NCBI GenBank assembly: GCA_032718475.1
Contig: JAUCBJ010000598.1
Coordinates: 1-53,905, forward strand
Reading direction: 5' to 3'
Source of the DNA: Nemertoderma westbladi
Lineage: Eukaryota; Xenacoelomorpha; Nemertodermatida; Nemertodermatidae
DNA length: 53,905 nt
Shown: positions 34,201 through 46,200 of the stretch, one piece after another
Layout of the letters: each line of letters opens with the position of its first letter
Numbering within the stretch: the stretch's first letter is position 1
Position numbers and translations under genes: made by a program
The notes under the pieces: generated by a model
The model's input: only the letters and a program-made list of their open reading frames with translations
Database searches by the model: none
Told to the model about the DNA's origin: nothing

Positions 34201-37200
34201 TTTCGCTTTGCGAGCCTGATCTTTAGTGGCGTATTCAACGAAACCGTAGCCTATGGGAATATTAGTAAATAAACAACCAGACTAGAAAGATACATCAGAA
34301 TTAATGAATGTGGTTGGTAATGTTATGAAGTCACTGTCACTTTAAACCGACAAAAGTGTAGCAAAAACTTTAAATGTTCATATCGTTTGATTGCGTGTAC
34401 GAAATTCTACAATTTTGCTCACTAACCTTTACCGTGGCCCATAGCCTCACTAACATTTACCGTGGCCCGTAGCCTCACTAACCTTTACCGTGGCCCGTAG
34501 CCTCACTAACATTTACCGTGGCCCGTAGCCTCACTAACCTTTACCGTGGCCCGTAGCCTCACTAACCTTTACCGTGGCCCGTAGCCTCACTAACCTTTAC
34601 CGTGGCCCGTAGCCTCACTAACCTTTACCGTGGCCCGTAGCCTCACTAACCTTTACCGTGGCCAGTAGCCTCACTAACCTTTACCGTGGCCCGTAGCCTC
34701 ACTAACCTTTACCGTGGCTCGTAGCCTCACTAACCTTTACCGTGGCCCGTAGCCTCACTAACCTTTACCGTGGCCCGTAGCCTCACTAACCTTTACCGTG
34801 GCCCGTAGCCTCACTAACCTTTACCGTGGCCCGTAGCCTCACTAACCTTTACCGTGGCCCGTAGCCTCACTAACCTTTACCGTGGCCCGTAGCCTCACTA
34901 ACCTTTACCGTGGCCCGTAGCCTCACTAACCTTTACCGTGGCCCGTAGCCTCACTAACCTTTACCGTGGCCCGTAGCCTCACTAACCTTTACCGTGGCCC
35001 GTAGCCTCACTAACCTTTACCGTGGCCCGTAGCCTCACTAACCTTTACCGTGGCCCGTAGCCTCACTAACCTTTACCGTGGCCCGTAGCCTCACTAACCT
35101 TTACCGTGGCCCGTAGCCTCACTAACCTTTACCGTGGCCCGTAGCCTCACTAACCTTTACCGTGGCCCGTAGCCTCACTAACATTTACCGTGGCCCGTAG
35201 CCTCACTAACCTTTACCGTGGCCCGTAGCCTCACTAACCTTTACCGTGGCCCGTAGCCTCACTAACCTTTACCGTGGCCCGTAGCCTCACTAACCTTTAC
35301 CGTGGCCCGTAGCCTCACTAACCTTTACCGTGGCCCGTAGCCTCACTAACCTTTACCGTGGCCCGTAGCCTCACTAACCTTTACCGTGGCCCGTAGCCTC
35401 ACTAACCTTTACCGTGGCCCGTAGCCTCACTAACCTTTACCGTGGCCCGTAGCCTCACTAACCTTTACCGTGGCCCGTAGCCTCACTAACCTTTACCGTG
35501 GCCCGTAGCCTCACTAACCTTTACCGTGGCCCGTAGCCTCACTAACCTTTACCGTGGCCCGTAGCCTCACTAACCTTTACCGTGGCCCGTAGCCTCACTA
35601 ACCTTTACCGTGGCCCGTAGCCTCACTAACCTTTACCGTGGCCCGTAGCCTCACTAACCTTTACCGTGGCCCGTAGCCTCACTAACCTTTACCGTGGCCC
35701 GTAGCCTCACTAACCTTTACCGTGGCCCGTAGCCTCACTAACCTTTACCGTGGCCCGTAGCCTCACTAACCTTTACCGTGGCCCGTAGCCTCACTAACCT
35801 TTACCGTGGCCCGTAGCCTCACTAACCTTTACCGTGGCCCGTAGCCTCACTAACCTTTACCGTGGCCCGTAGCCTCACTAACCTTTACCGTGGCCCGTAG
35901 CCTCACTAACCTTTACCGTGGCCCGTAGCCTCACTAACCTTTACCGTGGCCCGTAGCCTCACTAACCTTTACCGTGGCCCGTAGCCTCACTAACCTTTAC
36001 CGTGGCCCGTAGCCTCACTAACCTTTACCGTGGCCCGTAGCCTCACTAACCTTTACCGTGGCCCGTAGCCTCACTAACCTTTACCGTGGCCCGTAGCCTC
36101 ACTAACCTTTACCGTGGCCCGTAGCCTCACTAACCTTTACCGTGGCCCGTAGCCTCACTAACCTTTACCGTGGCCCGTAGCCTCACTAACCTTTACCGTG
36201 GCCCGTAGCCTCACTAACCTTTACCGTGGCCCGTAGCCTCACTAACCTTTACCGTGGCCCGTAGCCTCACTAACCTTTACCGTGGCCCGTAGCCTCACTA
36301 ACCTTTACCGTGGCCCGTAGCCTCACTAACCTTTACCGTGGCCCGTAGCCTCACTAACCTTTACCGTGGCCCGTAGCCTCACTAACCTTTACCGTGGCCC
36401 GTAGCCTCACTAACCTTTACCATGGCCGTAGCCTCACTAACCTTTACCGTGGCCCGTAGCCTCACTAACCTTTACCGTGGCCCGTAGCCTCACTAACCTT
36501 TACCGTGGCCCGTAGCCTCACTAACCTTTACCGTGGCCGTAGCCTCACTAACCTTTACCGTGGCCCGTAGCCTCACTAACCTTTACCGTGGCCCGTAGCC
36601 TCACTAACATTTACCGTGGCCCGTAGCCTCACTAACCTTTACCGTGGCCCGTAGCCTCACTAACCTTTACCGTGGCCCGTAGCCTCACTAACCTTTACCG
36701 TGGCCCGTAGCCTCACTAACCTTTACCGTGGCCCGTAGCCTCACTAACCTTTACCGTGGCCCGTAGCCTCACTAACCTTTACCGTGGCCCGTAGCCTCAC
36801 TAACCTTTACCGTGGCCCGTAGCCTCACTAACCTTTACCGTGGCCCGTAGCCTCACTAACCTTTACCGTGGCCCGTAGCCTCACTAACCTTTACCGTGGC
36901 CCGTAGCCTCACTAACCTTTACCGTGGCCCGTAGCCTCACTAACCTTTACCGTGGCCCGTAGCCTCACTAACCTTTACCGTGGCCCGTAGCCTCACTAAC
37001 CTTTACCGTGGCCCGTAGCCTCACTAACCTTTACCGTGGCCCGTAGCCTCACTAACCTTTTCCGTGGCCCGTAGCCTCACTCATCTTTACCGTGGCCCGT
37101 AGCCTCACTAACCTTTACCGTGGCCCGTAGCCTCACTAACCTTTACCGTGGCCCGTAGCCTCACTAACCTTTACCGTGGCCCGTAGCCTCACTAACCTTT

Positions 37201-40200
37201 ACCGTGGCCGTAGCCTCACTAACCTTTACCGTGGCCCGTAGCCTCACTAACCTTTACCGTGGCCCGTAGCCTCACTATCCATTACCGTGGCCCGTAGCCT
37301 CACTAACCTTTACCGTGGCCCGTAGCCTCACTAACCTTTACCGTGGCCCGTAGCCTCACTAACCTTTACCGTGGCCCGTAGCCTCACTAACCTTTACCGT
37401 GGCCCGTAGCCTCACTAACCTTTACCGTGGCCCGTAGCCTCACTAACCTTTACCGTGGCCCGTAGCCTCACTAACCTTTACCGTGGCCCGTGGCCTCACT
37501 AACCTTTACCGTGGCCCGTATCCTCACTAACCTTTACCGTGGCCCGTAGCCTCACTATCCATTACCGTGGCCAGTAGCCTCACTAACATTTACCGTGGCC
37601 CGTAGCCTCACTAACCTTTACCGTGGCCCGTAGCCTCACTAACCTTTACCGTGGCCCGTAGCCTCACTAACCTTTACCGTGGCCCGTAGCCTCACTAACC
37701 TTTACCGTGGCCCGTAGCCTCACTAACCTTTACCGTGGCCCGTAGCCTCACTAACCTTTACCGTGGCCCGTAGCCTCACTAACCTTTACCGTGGCCCGTA
37801 GCCTCACTAACCTTTACCGTGGCCCGTAGCCTCACTAACCTTTACCGTGGCCCGTATCCTCACTAACCTTTACCGTGGCCCGTAGCCTCACTAACCTTTA
37901 CCGTGGCCCGTAGCCTCACTAACCTTTACCGTGGCCCGTAGCCTCACTAACCTTTACCGTGGCCCGTAGCCTCACTAACCTTTACCGTGGCCCGTAGCCT
38001 CACTAACCTTTACCGTGGCCCGTAGCCTCACTAACCATTTACCGTGGCCCGTAGCCTCACTAACCTTTACCGTGGCCCGTAGCCTCACTAACCTTTACCG
38101 TGGCCCGTAGCCTCACTAACCTTTACCGTGGCCCGTAGCCTCACTAACCTTTACCGTGGCCCGTAGCCTCACTAACCTTTACCGTGGCCCGTAGCCTCAC
38201 TAACCTTTACCGTGGCCCGTAGCCTCACTAACCTTTACCGTGGCCCGTAGCCTCACTAACCTTTACCGTGGCCCGTAGCCTCACTAACCTTTACCGTGGC
38301 CCGTAGCCTCACTAACCTTTACCGTGGCCCGTAGCCTCACTAACCTTTACCGTGGCCCGTGGCCTCACTAACCTTTACCGTGGCCCGTATCCTCACTAAC
38401 CTTTACCGTGGCCCGTAGCCTCACTATCCATTACCGTGGCCAGTAGCCTCACTAACATTTACCGTGGCCCGTAGCCTCACTAACATTTACCGTGGCCCGT
38501 AGCCTCACTAACCTTTACCGTGGCCCGTAGCCTCACTAACATTTACCGTGGCCCGTAGCCTCACTAACCTTTACCGTGGCCCGTAGCCTCACTAACCTTT
38601 ACCGTGGCCCGTAGCCGCACTAACCTTTTCCGTGGCCCGTAGTCTCACTCATCTTTACCGTGGCCCGTAACCTCACTAACCTTTACCGTGGCCCGTAGCC
38701 TCACTAACCTTTTCCGTGGCCCGTAGTCTCACTCATCTTTACCGTGGCCCGTAACCTCACTAACCTTTACCGTGGCCCGTAGCCTCACTAACCTTTACCG
38801 TGGCCCGTAGCCTCACTAACATTTACCGTGGCCCGTAGCCTCACTAACATTTACCGTGGCCCGTAGCCTCACTAACCTTTACCGTGGCCCGTAGCCTCAC
38901 TAACCTTTACCGTGGCCCGTAGCCTCACTAACCTTTACCGTGGCCCGTAGCCGCACTAACCTTTTCCGTGGCCCGTAGTCTCACTCATCTTTACCGTGGC
39001 CCGTAGCCTCACTAACATTTACCGTGGCCCGTAGCCTCACTAACATTTACCGTGGCCCGTAGCCTCACTAACATTTACCGTGGCCCGTAGCCTCACTAAC
39101 CTTTACCGTGGCCCGTAGCCTCACTAACATTTACCGTGGCCCGTAGCCTCACTAACCTTTACCGTGGCCCGTAGCCTCACTAACCTTTACCATGGCCCGT
39201 AGCCTCACTAACCTTTACCGTGGCCCGTAGCCTCACTAACCTTTACCGTGGCCCGTAGCCTCACTAACATTTACCGTGGCCCGTAGCCTCACTAACCTTT
39301 ACCGTGGCCCGTAGCCTCACTAACCTTTACCGTGGCCCGTAGCCGCACTAACCTTTTCCGTGGCCCGTAGTCTCACTCATCTTTACCGTGGCCCGTAACC
39401 TCACTAACCTTTACCGTGGCCCGTAGCCTCACTAACCTTTTCCGTGGCCCGTAGTCTCACTCATCTTTACCGTGGCCCGTAACCTCACTAACCTTTACCG
39501 TGGCCCGTAGCCTCACTAACCTTTACCGTGGCCCGTAGCCTCACTAACCTTTACCGTGGCCGTAGCCTCACTAACCTTTACCGTGGCCAGTATCCTCACT
39601 AACCTTTACCGTGGCCCGTAGCCTCACTAACCTTTACCGTGGCCCGTAGCCTCACTAACCTTTACCGTGGCCCGTAGCCTCACTAACCTTTACCGTGGCC
39701 CGTAGCCTCACTAACCTTTACCGTGGCCCGTAGCCTCACTAACCTTTACCGTGGCCCGTAGCCTCACTAACCTTTACCGTGGCCCGTAGCCTCACTAACA
39801 TTTACCGTGGCCCGTAGCCTCACTAACCTTTACCGTGGCCCGTAGCCTCACTAACATTTACCGTGGCCCGTAGCCTCACTAACATTTACCGTGGCCCGTA
39901 GCCTCACTAACCTTTACCGTGGCCCGTATCCTCACTAACCTTTACCGTAGCCCGTAGCCTCACTAACCTTTACCGTGGCCCGTAGCCTCACTAACCTTTA
40001 CCGTGGCCCGTAGCCTCACTAACCTTTACCGTGGCCCGTAGCCTCACTAACCTTTACCGTGGCCCGTAGCCTCACTAACATTTACCGTGGCCCGTAGCCT
40101 CACTAACCTTTACCGTGGCCCGTAGCCTCACTAACATTTACCGTGGCCCGTAGCCTCACTAACATTTACCGTGGCCCGTAGCCTCACTAACCTTTACCGT

Positions 40201-43200
40201 GGCCCGTAGCCTCACTAACCTTTACCGTGGCCCGTAACCTCACTAACCTTTACCGTGGCCCGTAGCCTCACTAACCTTTACCGTGGCCCGTAGCCTCACT
40301 AACCTTTACCGTGGCCCGTAGCCTCACTAACCTTTACCGTGGCCCGTAGCCTCACTAACCTTTACCGTGGCCCGTAGCCTCACTAACCTTTACCGTGGCC
40401 AGTAGCCTCACTAACCTTTACCGTGGCCCGTAGCCTCACTAACCTTTACCGTGGCCCGTAGCCTCACTAACCTTTACCGTAGCCCGTAGCCTCACTAACC
40501 TTTACCGTGGCCCGTATCCTCACTAACATTTACCGTGGCCCGTAGCCTCACTAACCTTTACCGTGGCCCGTAGCCTCACTAACATTTACAGTGACCCGTA
40601 CCGTAGCCTCACTATCCATTACCGTGGCCCGTAGCCTCACTAACCTTTACCGTGGCCAGTAGCCTCACTAACATTTACCGTGGCCCGTAGCCTCACTAAC
40701 CTTTACCGTGGCCCGTAGCCTCACTAACCTTTACCGTGGCCCGTAGCCTCACTAACCTTTACCGTGGCCCGTAGCCTCACTAACCTTTACCGTGGCCGTA
40801 GCCTCACTAACCTTTACCGTGGCCAGTAGCCTCACTAACCTTTACCGTGGCCCGTAGCCTCACTAACCTTTACCGTGGCCGTAGCCTCACTAACCTTTAC
40901 CGTGGCCAGTAGCCTCACTAACATTTACCGTGGCCCGTAGCCTCACTAACCTTTACCGTGGCCCGTAGCCTCACTAACCTTTACCGTGGCCCGTAGCCTC
41001 ACTAACATTTACCGTGGCCCGTAGTCTCACTAACCTTTACCGTGGCCCGTAGCCTCACTAACCTTTACCGTGGCCCGTAGCCGCACTAACCTTTACCGTG
41101 GCCCGTAGTCTCACTAACCTTTACCGTGGCCCGTAGTCTCACTAACCTTTACCGTGGCCCGTAGCCTCACTAACCTTTACCGTGGCCCGTAGCCTCACTA
41201 ACCTTTACCGTGGCCCGTAGCCTCACTAACATTTACCGTGGCCCGTAGCCTCACTAACCTTTACCGTGGCCCGTAGCCTCACTAACATTTACCGTGGCCC
41301 GTAGCCTCACTAATATTTACCGTGGCCGTAGCCTCACTAACCTTTACCGTGGCCAGTAGCCTCACTAACCTTTACCGTGGCCAGTAGCCTCACTAACCTT
41401 TACCGTGGCCCGTAGCCTCACTAACCTTTACCGTGGCCCGTAGCCTCACTAACCTTTACCGTGGCCCGTAGCCTCACTAACCTTTACCGTGGCCCATAGC
41501 CTCACTAACCTTTACCGTGGCCCGTAGCCTCACTAACCTTTACCGTGGCCAGTAGCCTCACTAACCTTTACCGTGGCCAGTAGCCTCACTAACCTTTACC
41601 GTGGCCCGTAGCCTCACTAACCTTTACCGTGGCCGTAGCCTCACTAACCTTTACCGAGGCCAGTAGCCTCACTAACCTTTACCGTGGCCCGTAGCCTCAC
41701 TAACCTTTACCGTGGCCCGTAGCCTCACTAACCTTTACCGTGGCCCGTAGCCTCACTAACCTTTACCGTGGCCCGTAGCCTCACTAACCTTTACCGTGGC
41801 CCGTAGCCTTACTAACCTTTACCGTAGCCTGTACCATAGCCTCACTAACCTTTACAGTGGCCCGTAGCCTCACTAACCTTTACCGTGGCCCCTAGCCTCA
41901 CTAACCTTTACCGTGGCCGTAGCCTCACTAACCTTTACCGTGGCCCGTAGCCTCACTAACCTTTACCGTGGCCTGTACCATAGCCTCACTAACCTTTACC
42001 GTGGCCTGTACCATAGCCTCACTAACCTTTACCGTGGCCCGTAGCCTCACTAACCTTTACCGTGTCCTGTACCATAGCCTCACTAACCTTTACCGTGGCC
42101 CGTAGCCTCACTAACCTTTACCGTGGCCCGTAGCCTCACTAACCTTTACCGTGGCTCGTAGCCTCACTCATCTTTACCGTGGCTCGTAGCCTCACTAACC
42201 TTTTCCGTGGCCCGTAGCCTCACTAACCTTTACCGTGGCCCGTAGCCTCACTAACCTCTACCGTGGCCGTAGCCTCACTAACCTTTACCATGGCCGTAGC
42301 CTCACTAACCTTTTCCGTGGCCCGTAGCCTCACCAACATTTACCGTGGCCCGTAGCCTCACTAACCTTTACCGTGGCCCGTAGCCTCACTAACCTTTACC
42401 GTGGCCCGTAGCCTCACTAACCTTTACCGTGGCCCGTAGCCTCACTAACCTTTACCGTGGCCGTAGCCTCACTAACCTTTACCATGGCCGTAGCCTCACT
42501 AACCTTTTCCGTGGCCCGTAGCCTCACTAACCTTTACCGTGGCCCGTAGCCTCACTAACCTCTACCGTGGCCGTAGCCTCACTAACCTTTACCATGGCCG
42601 TAGCCTCACTAACCTTTTCCGTGGCCCGTAGCCTCACCAACATTTACCGTGGCCCGTAGCCTCACTAACCTTTACCGTGGCCCGTAGCCTCACTAACCTT
42701 TACCGTGGCCCGTAGCCTCACTAAACTTTACCGTGGCCCGTAGCCTCACTAACCTTTACCGTGGCCGTAGCCTCACTAACCTTTACCGTGGCCCGTAGCC
42801 TCACTAACCTTTACCGTGGCCTGTACCATAGCCTCACTAACCTTTACCGTGGCCTGTACCATAGCCTCACTAACCTTTACCGTGGCCCGTAGCCTCACTA
42901 ACCTTTACCGTGGCCTGTACCATAGCCTCACTAACCTTTACCGTGGCCCGTAGCCTCACTAACCTTTACCGTGGCCCGTAGCCTCACTAACCTTTTCCGT
43001 GGCCCGTAGCCTCACTAACCTTTACCGTGGCCCGTAGCCTCACTAACCTCTACCGTGGCCGTAGCCTCACTAACCTTTACCATGGCCGTAGCCTCACTAA
43101 CCTTTACCGTGGCCCGTAGCCTCACTAACCTTTAACATGGCCCGTAGCCTCACTAACCTTTACCGTGGCTCGTAGCCTCACTAACCTTTTCCGTGGCCCG

Positions 43201-46200
43201 TAGCCTCACCAACATTTACCGTGGCCCGTAGCCTCACTAACCTTTACCGTGGCCCGTAGCCTCACTAACCTTTACCGTGGCCCGTAGCCTCACTAACCTT
43301 TACCGTGGCCCGTAGCCTCACTAACCTTTACCGTGGCCGTAGCCTCACTAACCTTTACCGTGGCCCGTAGCCTCACTAACCTTTACCGTGGCCTGTACCA
43401 TAGCCTCACTAACCTTTACCGTGGCCTGTACCATAGCCTCACTAACCTTTACCGTGGCCCGTAGCCTCACTAACCTTTACCGTGGCCTGTACCATAGCCT
43501 CACTAACCTTTACCGTGGCCCGTAGCCTCACTAACCTTTACCGTGGCCCGTAGCCTCACTAACCTTTTCCGTGGCCCGTAGCCTCACTAACCTTTACCGT
43601 GGCCCGTAGCCTCACTAACCTCTACCGTGGCCGTAGCCTCACTAACCTTTACCATGGCCGTAGCCTCACTAACCTTTACCGTGGCCCGTAGCCTCACTAA
43701 CCTTTAACATGGCCCGTAGCCTCACTAACCTTTACCGTGGCTCGTAGCCTCACTAACCTTTACCGTGGCCCGTAGCCTCACTGGCTCGTAGCCTCACTAA
43801 CATTTACAGTGACCCGTACCGTAGCCTCACTAACCTTTACCGTGGCCCGTAGCCTCACTAACCTTTACCGTGGCCCGTAGCCTCACTAACCTTTACCGTG
43901 GCCCGTAGCCTCACTAACCTTTACCGTGGCCCGTAGCTTCACTAACCTTTACCGTGGCTCGTAGCCTCACTAACCTTTACCGTGGCTCGTAGCCTCACTA
44001 ACCTTTTCCGTGGCCCGTAGCCTCACTAACCTTTACCGTGGCCCGTAGCCTCACTAACCTTTACCATGGCCGTAGCCTCACTAACCTTTACCGTGGCCCG
44101 TAGCCTCACTAACCTTTTCCGTGGCCCGTAGCCTCACTAACCTTTACCGTGGCCCGTAGCCTCACTAACCTTTACCATGGCCGTAGCCTCACTAACCTTT
44201 ACCGTGGCCCGTAGCCTCACTAACCTTTACCGTGGCCCGTAGCCTCACTATCCATTACCGTGGCCCGTAGCCTCACTAACCTTTACAGTGGCCGTAGCCT
44301 CACTAACCTTTACCGTGGCCCGTGGCCTCACTAACCTTTACCGTGGCCCGTAGCCTCACTAACCTTTACCGTGGCCCGTAGCTTCACTAACCTTTACCGT
44401 GGCTCGTAGCCTCACTAACCTTTACCGTGGCCCGTAGCCTCACTAACCATTACCGTGGCCTGTAGCCTCACTAACCTTTACCGTGGCCCGTAGCCTCACT
44501 AACCTTTACCGTGGCCCGTAGCCTCACTAACCTTTACCGTGGCCCGTAGCCTTAATAACCTTTACCATGGCCCGTAGCCTCACTAACCTTTACCGTGGCC
44601 CGTAGCCTCACTAACCTTTACCGTGGCCCGTAGCCTCACTAACCTTTACCGTGGCCCGTAGCCTCACTAACCTTTACCGTGGCCCGTAGCCTCACTAACC
44701 TTTACCGTGGCCCGTAGCCTCACTAACATTTACCGTGGCCCGTAGCCTCACTAACCTTTACCGTGGCCCGTAGCCTCACTAACCTTTACCGTGGCCCGTA
44801 GCCTCACTAACCTTTACCGTGGCCCGTAGCTTCACTAACCTTTACCGTGGCCCGTAGCCTCATTAACCTTTACCGTGGCCCGTAGTCTCACTAACCTTTA
44901 CCGTGGCCCGTAGCCTCACTAACCTTTACCGTGGCCCGTAGCCTCACTAACCTTTACCGTGGCCCGTAGCTTCACTAACCTTTACCGTGGCCCGTAGCCT
45001 CACTAACCTTTACCGTGGCCCGTAGCCTCACTAACATTTACCGTGGCCCGTAGCCTCACTAACCTTTTCCGTGGCCCGTAGCCTCACTAACCTTTACCGT
45101 GGCCCGTAGCCTCACTAACCTTTACCGTGGCCCGTAGCCTCACTAACCTTTACCGTGGCCCGTAGCCTCACTAACCTTTACCGTGGCCTCACTAACCTTT
45201 ACCGTGGCCCGTAGCCTCACTAACCTTTACCGTGGCCGTAGCCTCACTCATCTTTACCGTGGCCCGTAGCCTCACTAACCATTACCGTGGCCCGTAGCCT
45301 CACTGGGTCGTAGCCTCACTAACCTTTACCGTGGCCCGTAGCCTCACTAACCTTTACAGTGGCCGTAGCCTCACTAACCTTTACAGTGGCCGTAGCCTCA
45401 CTAACCTTTACCGTGGCCCGTAGCTTCACTAACCTTTACCGTGGCCCGTAGCCTCACTAACCTTTACCGTGGCCCGTAGCCTCACTAACATTTACCGTGG
45501 CCCGTAGCCTCACTAACCTTTACCGTGGCCCGTAGCCTCACTAACCTTTACCGTGGCCCGTAGCCTCACTAACCTTTACCGTGGCCTGTACCATAGCCTC
45601 ACTAACCTTTACCGTGGCCCGTAGTCTCACTAACCTTTACCGTGGCCCGTAGCCTCACTAACCTTTACCGTGGCCCGTAGCCTCACTAACCTTTACCGTG
45701 GCCCGTAGCCTCACTAACCTTTACCGTGGCCCGTAGCCTCACTAACCTTTACCGTGGCCCGTAGCCTCACTAACCTTTACCGTGGCCCGTAGCCTCACTA
45801 ACCTTTACCGGGGCCTGTAGCCTCACTAACCTTTACCGTGGCCGTAGCCTCACTAACCTTTACCGTGGCCCGTAGCCTCACTAACCTTTACCGTGGCCCG
45901 TGGCCCGTAGCCTCACTAACCTTTACCGTGGCCCGTAGCCTCACTAACCTTTACCGTGGCCGTAGCCTCACTAACCTTTACCGTGGCCGTAGCCTCACTA
46001 ACCTTTACCGTGGCCTGTAGCCTCACTAACAACCAAGAAACATCGCTCTACCGTCCCGTTTGGATTTACCAAACGAAAGAAATCCTCTTTGGTCCACGTC
46101 AATGGCATGTTGGTTACGCACAACATCGCTTCTATTGGCGGCAAGGCTACATCGAGGGTCCGACCCTTGTAATACATACTCTGGAACTTTTCGATAGCCC

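Noticed and set aside
34418-46030. 28-bp repeats considered as a CRISPR array
   Set aside because: Units are directly adjacent with no spacers, and the repeat derives from a coding exon in an intron-bearing animal gene.
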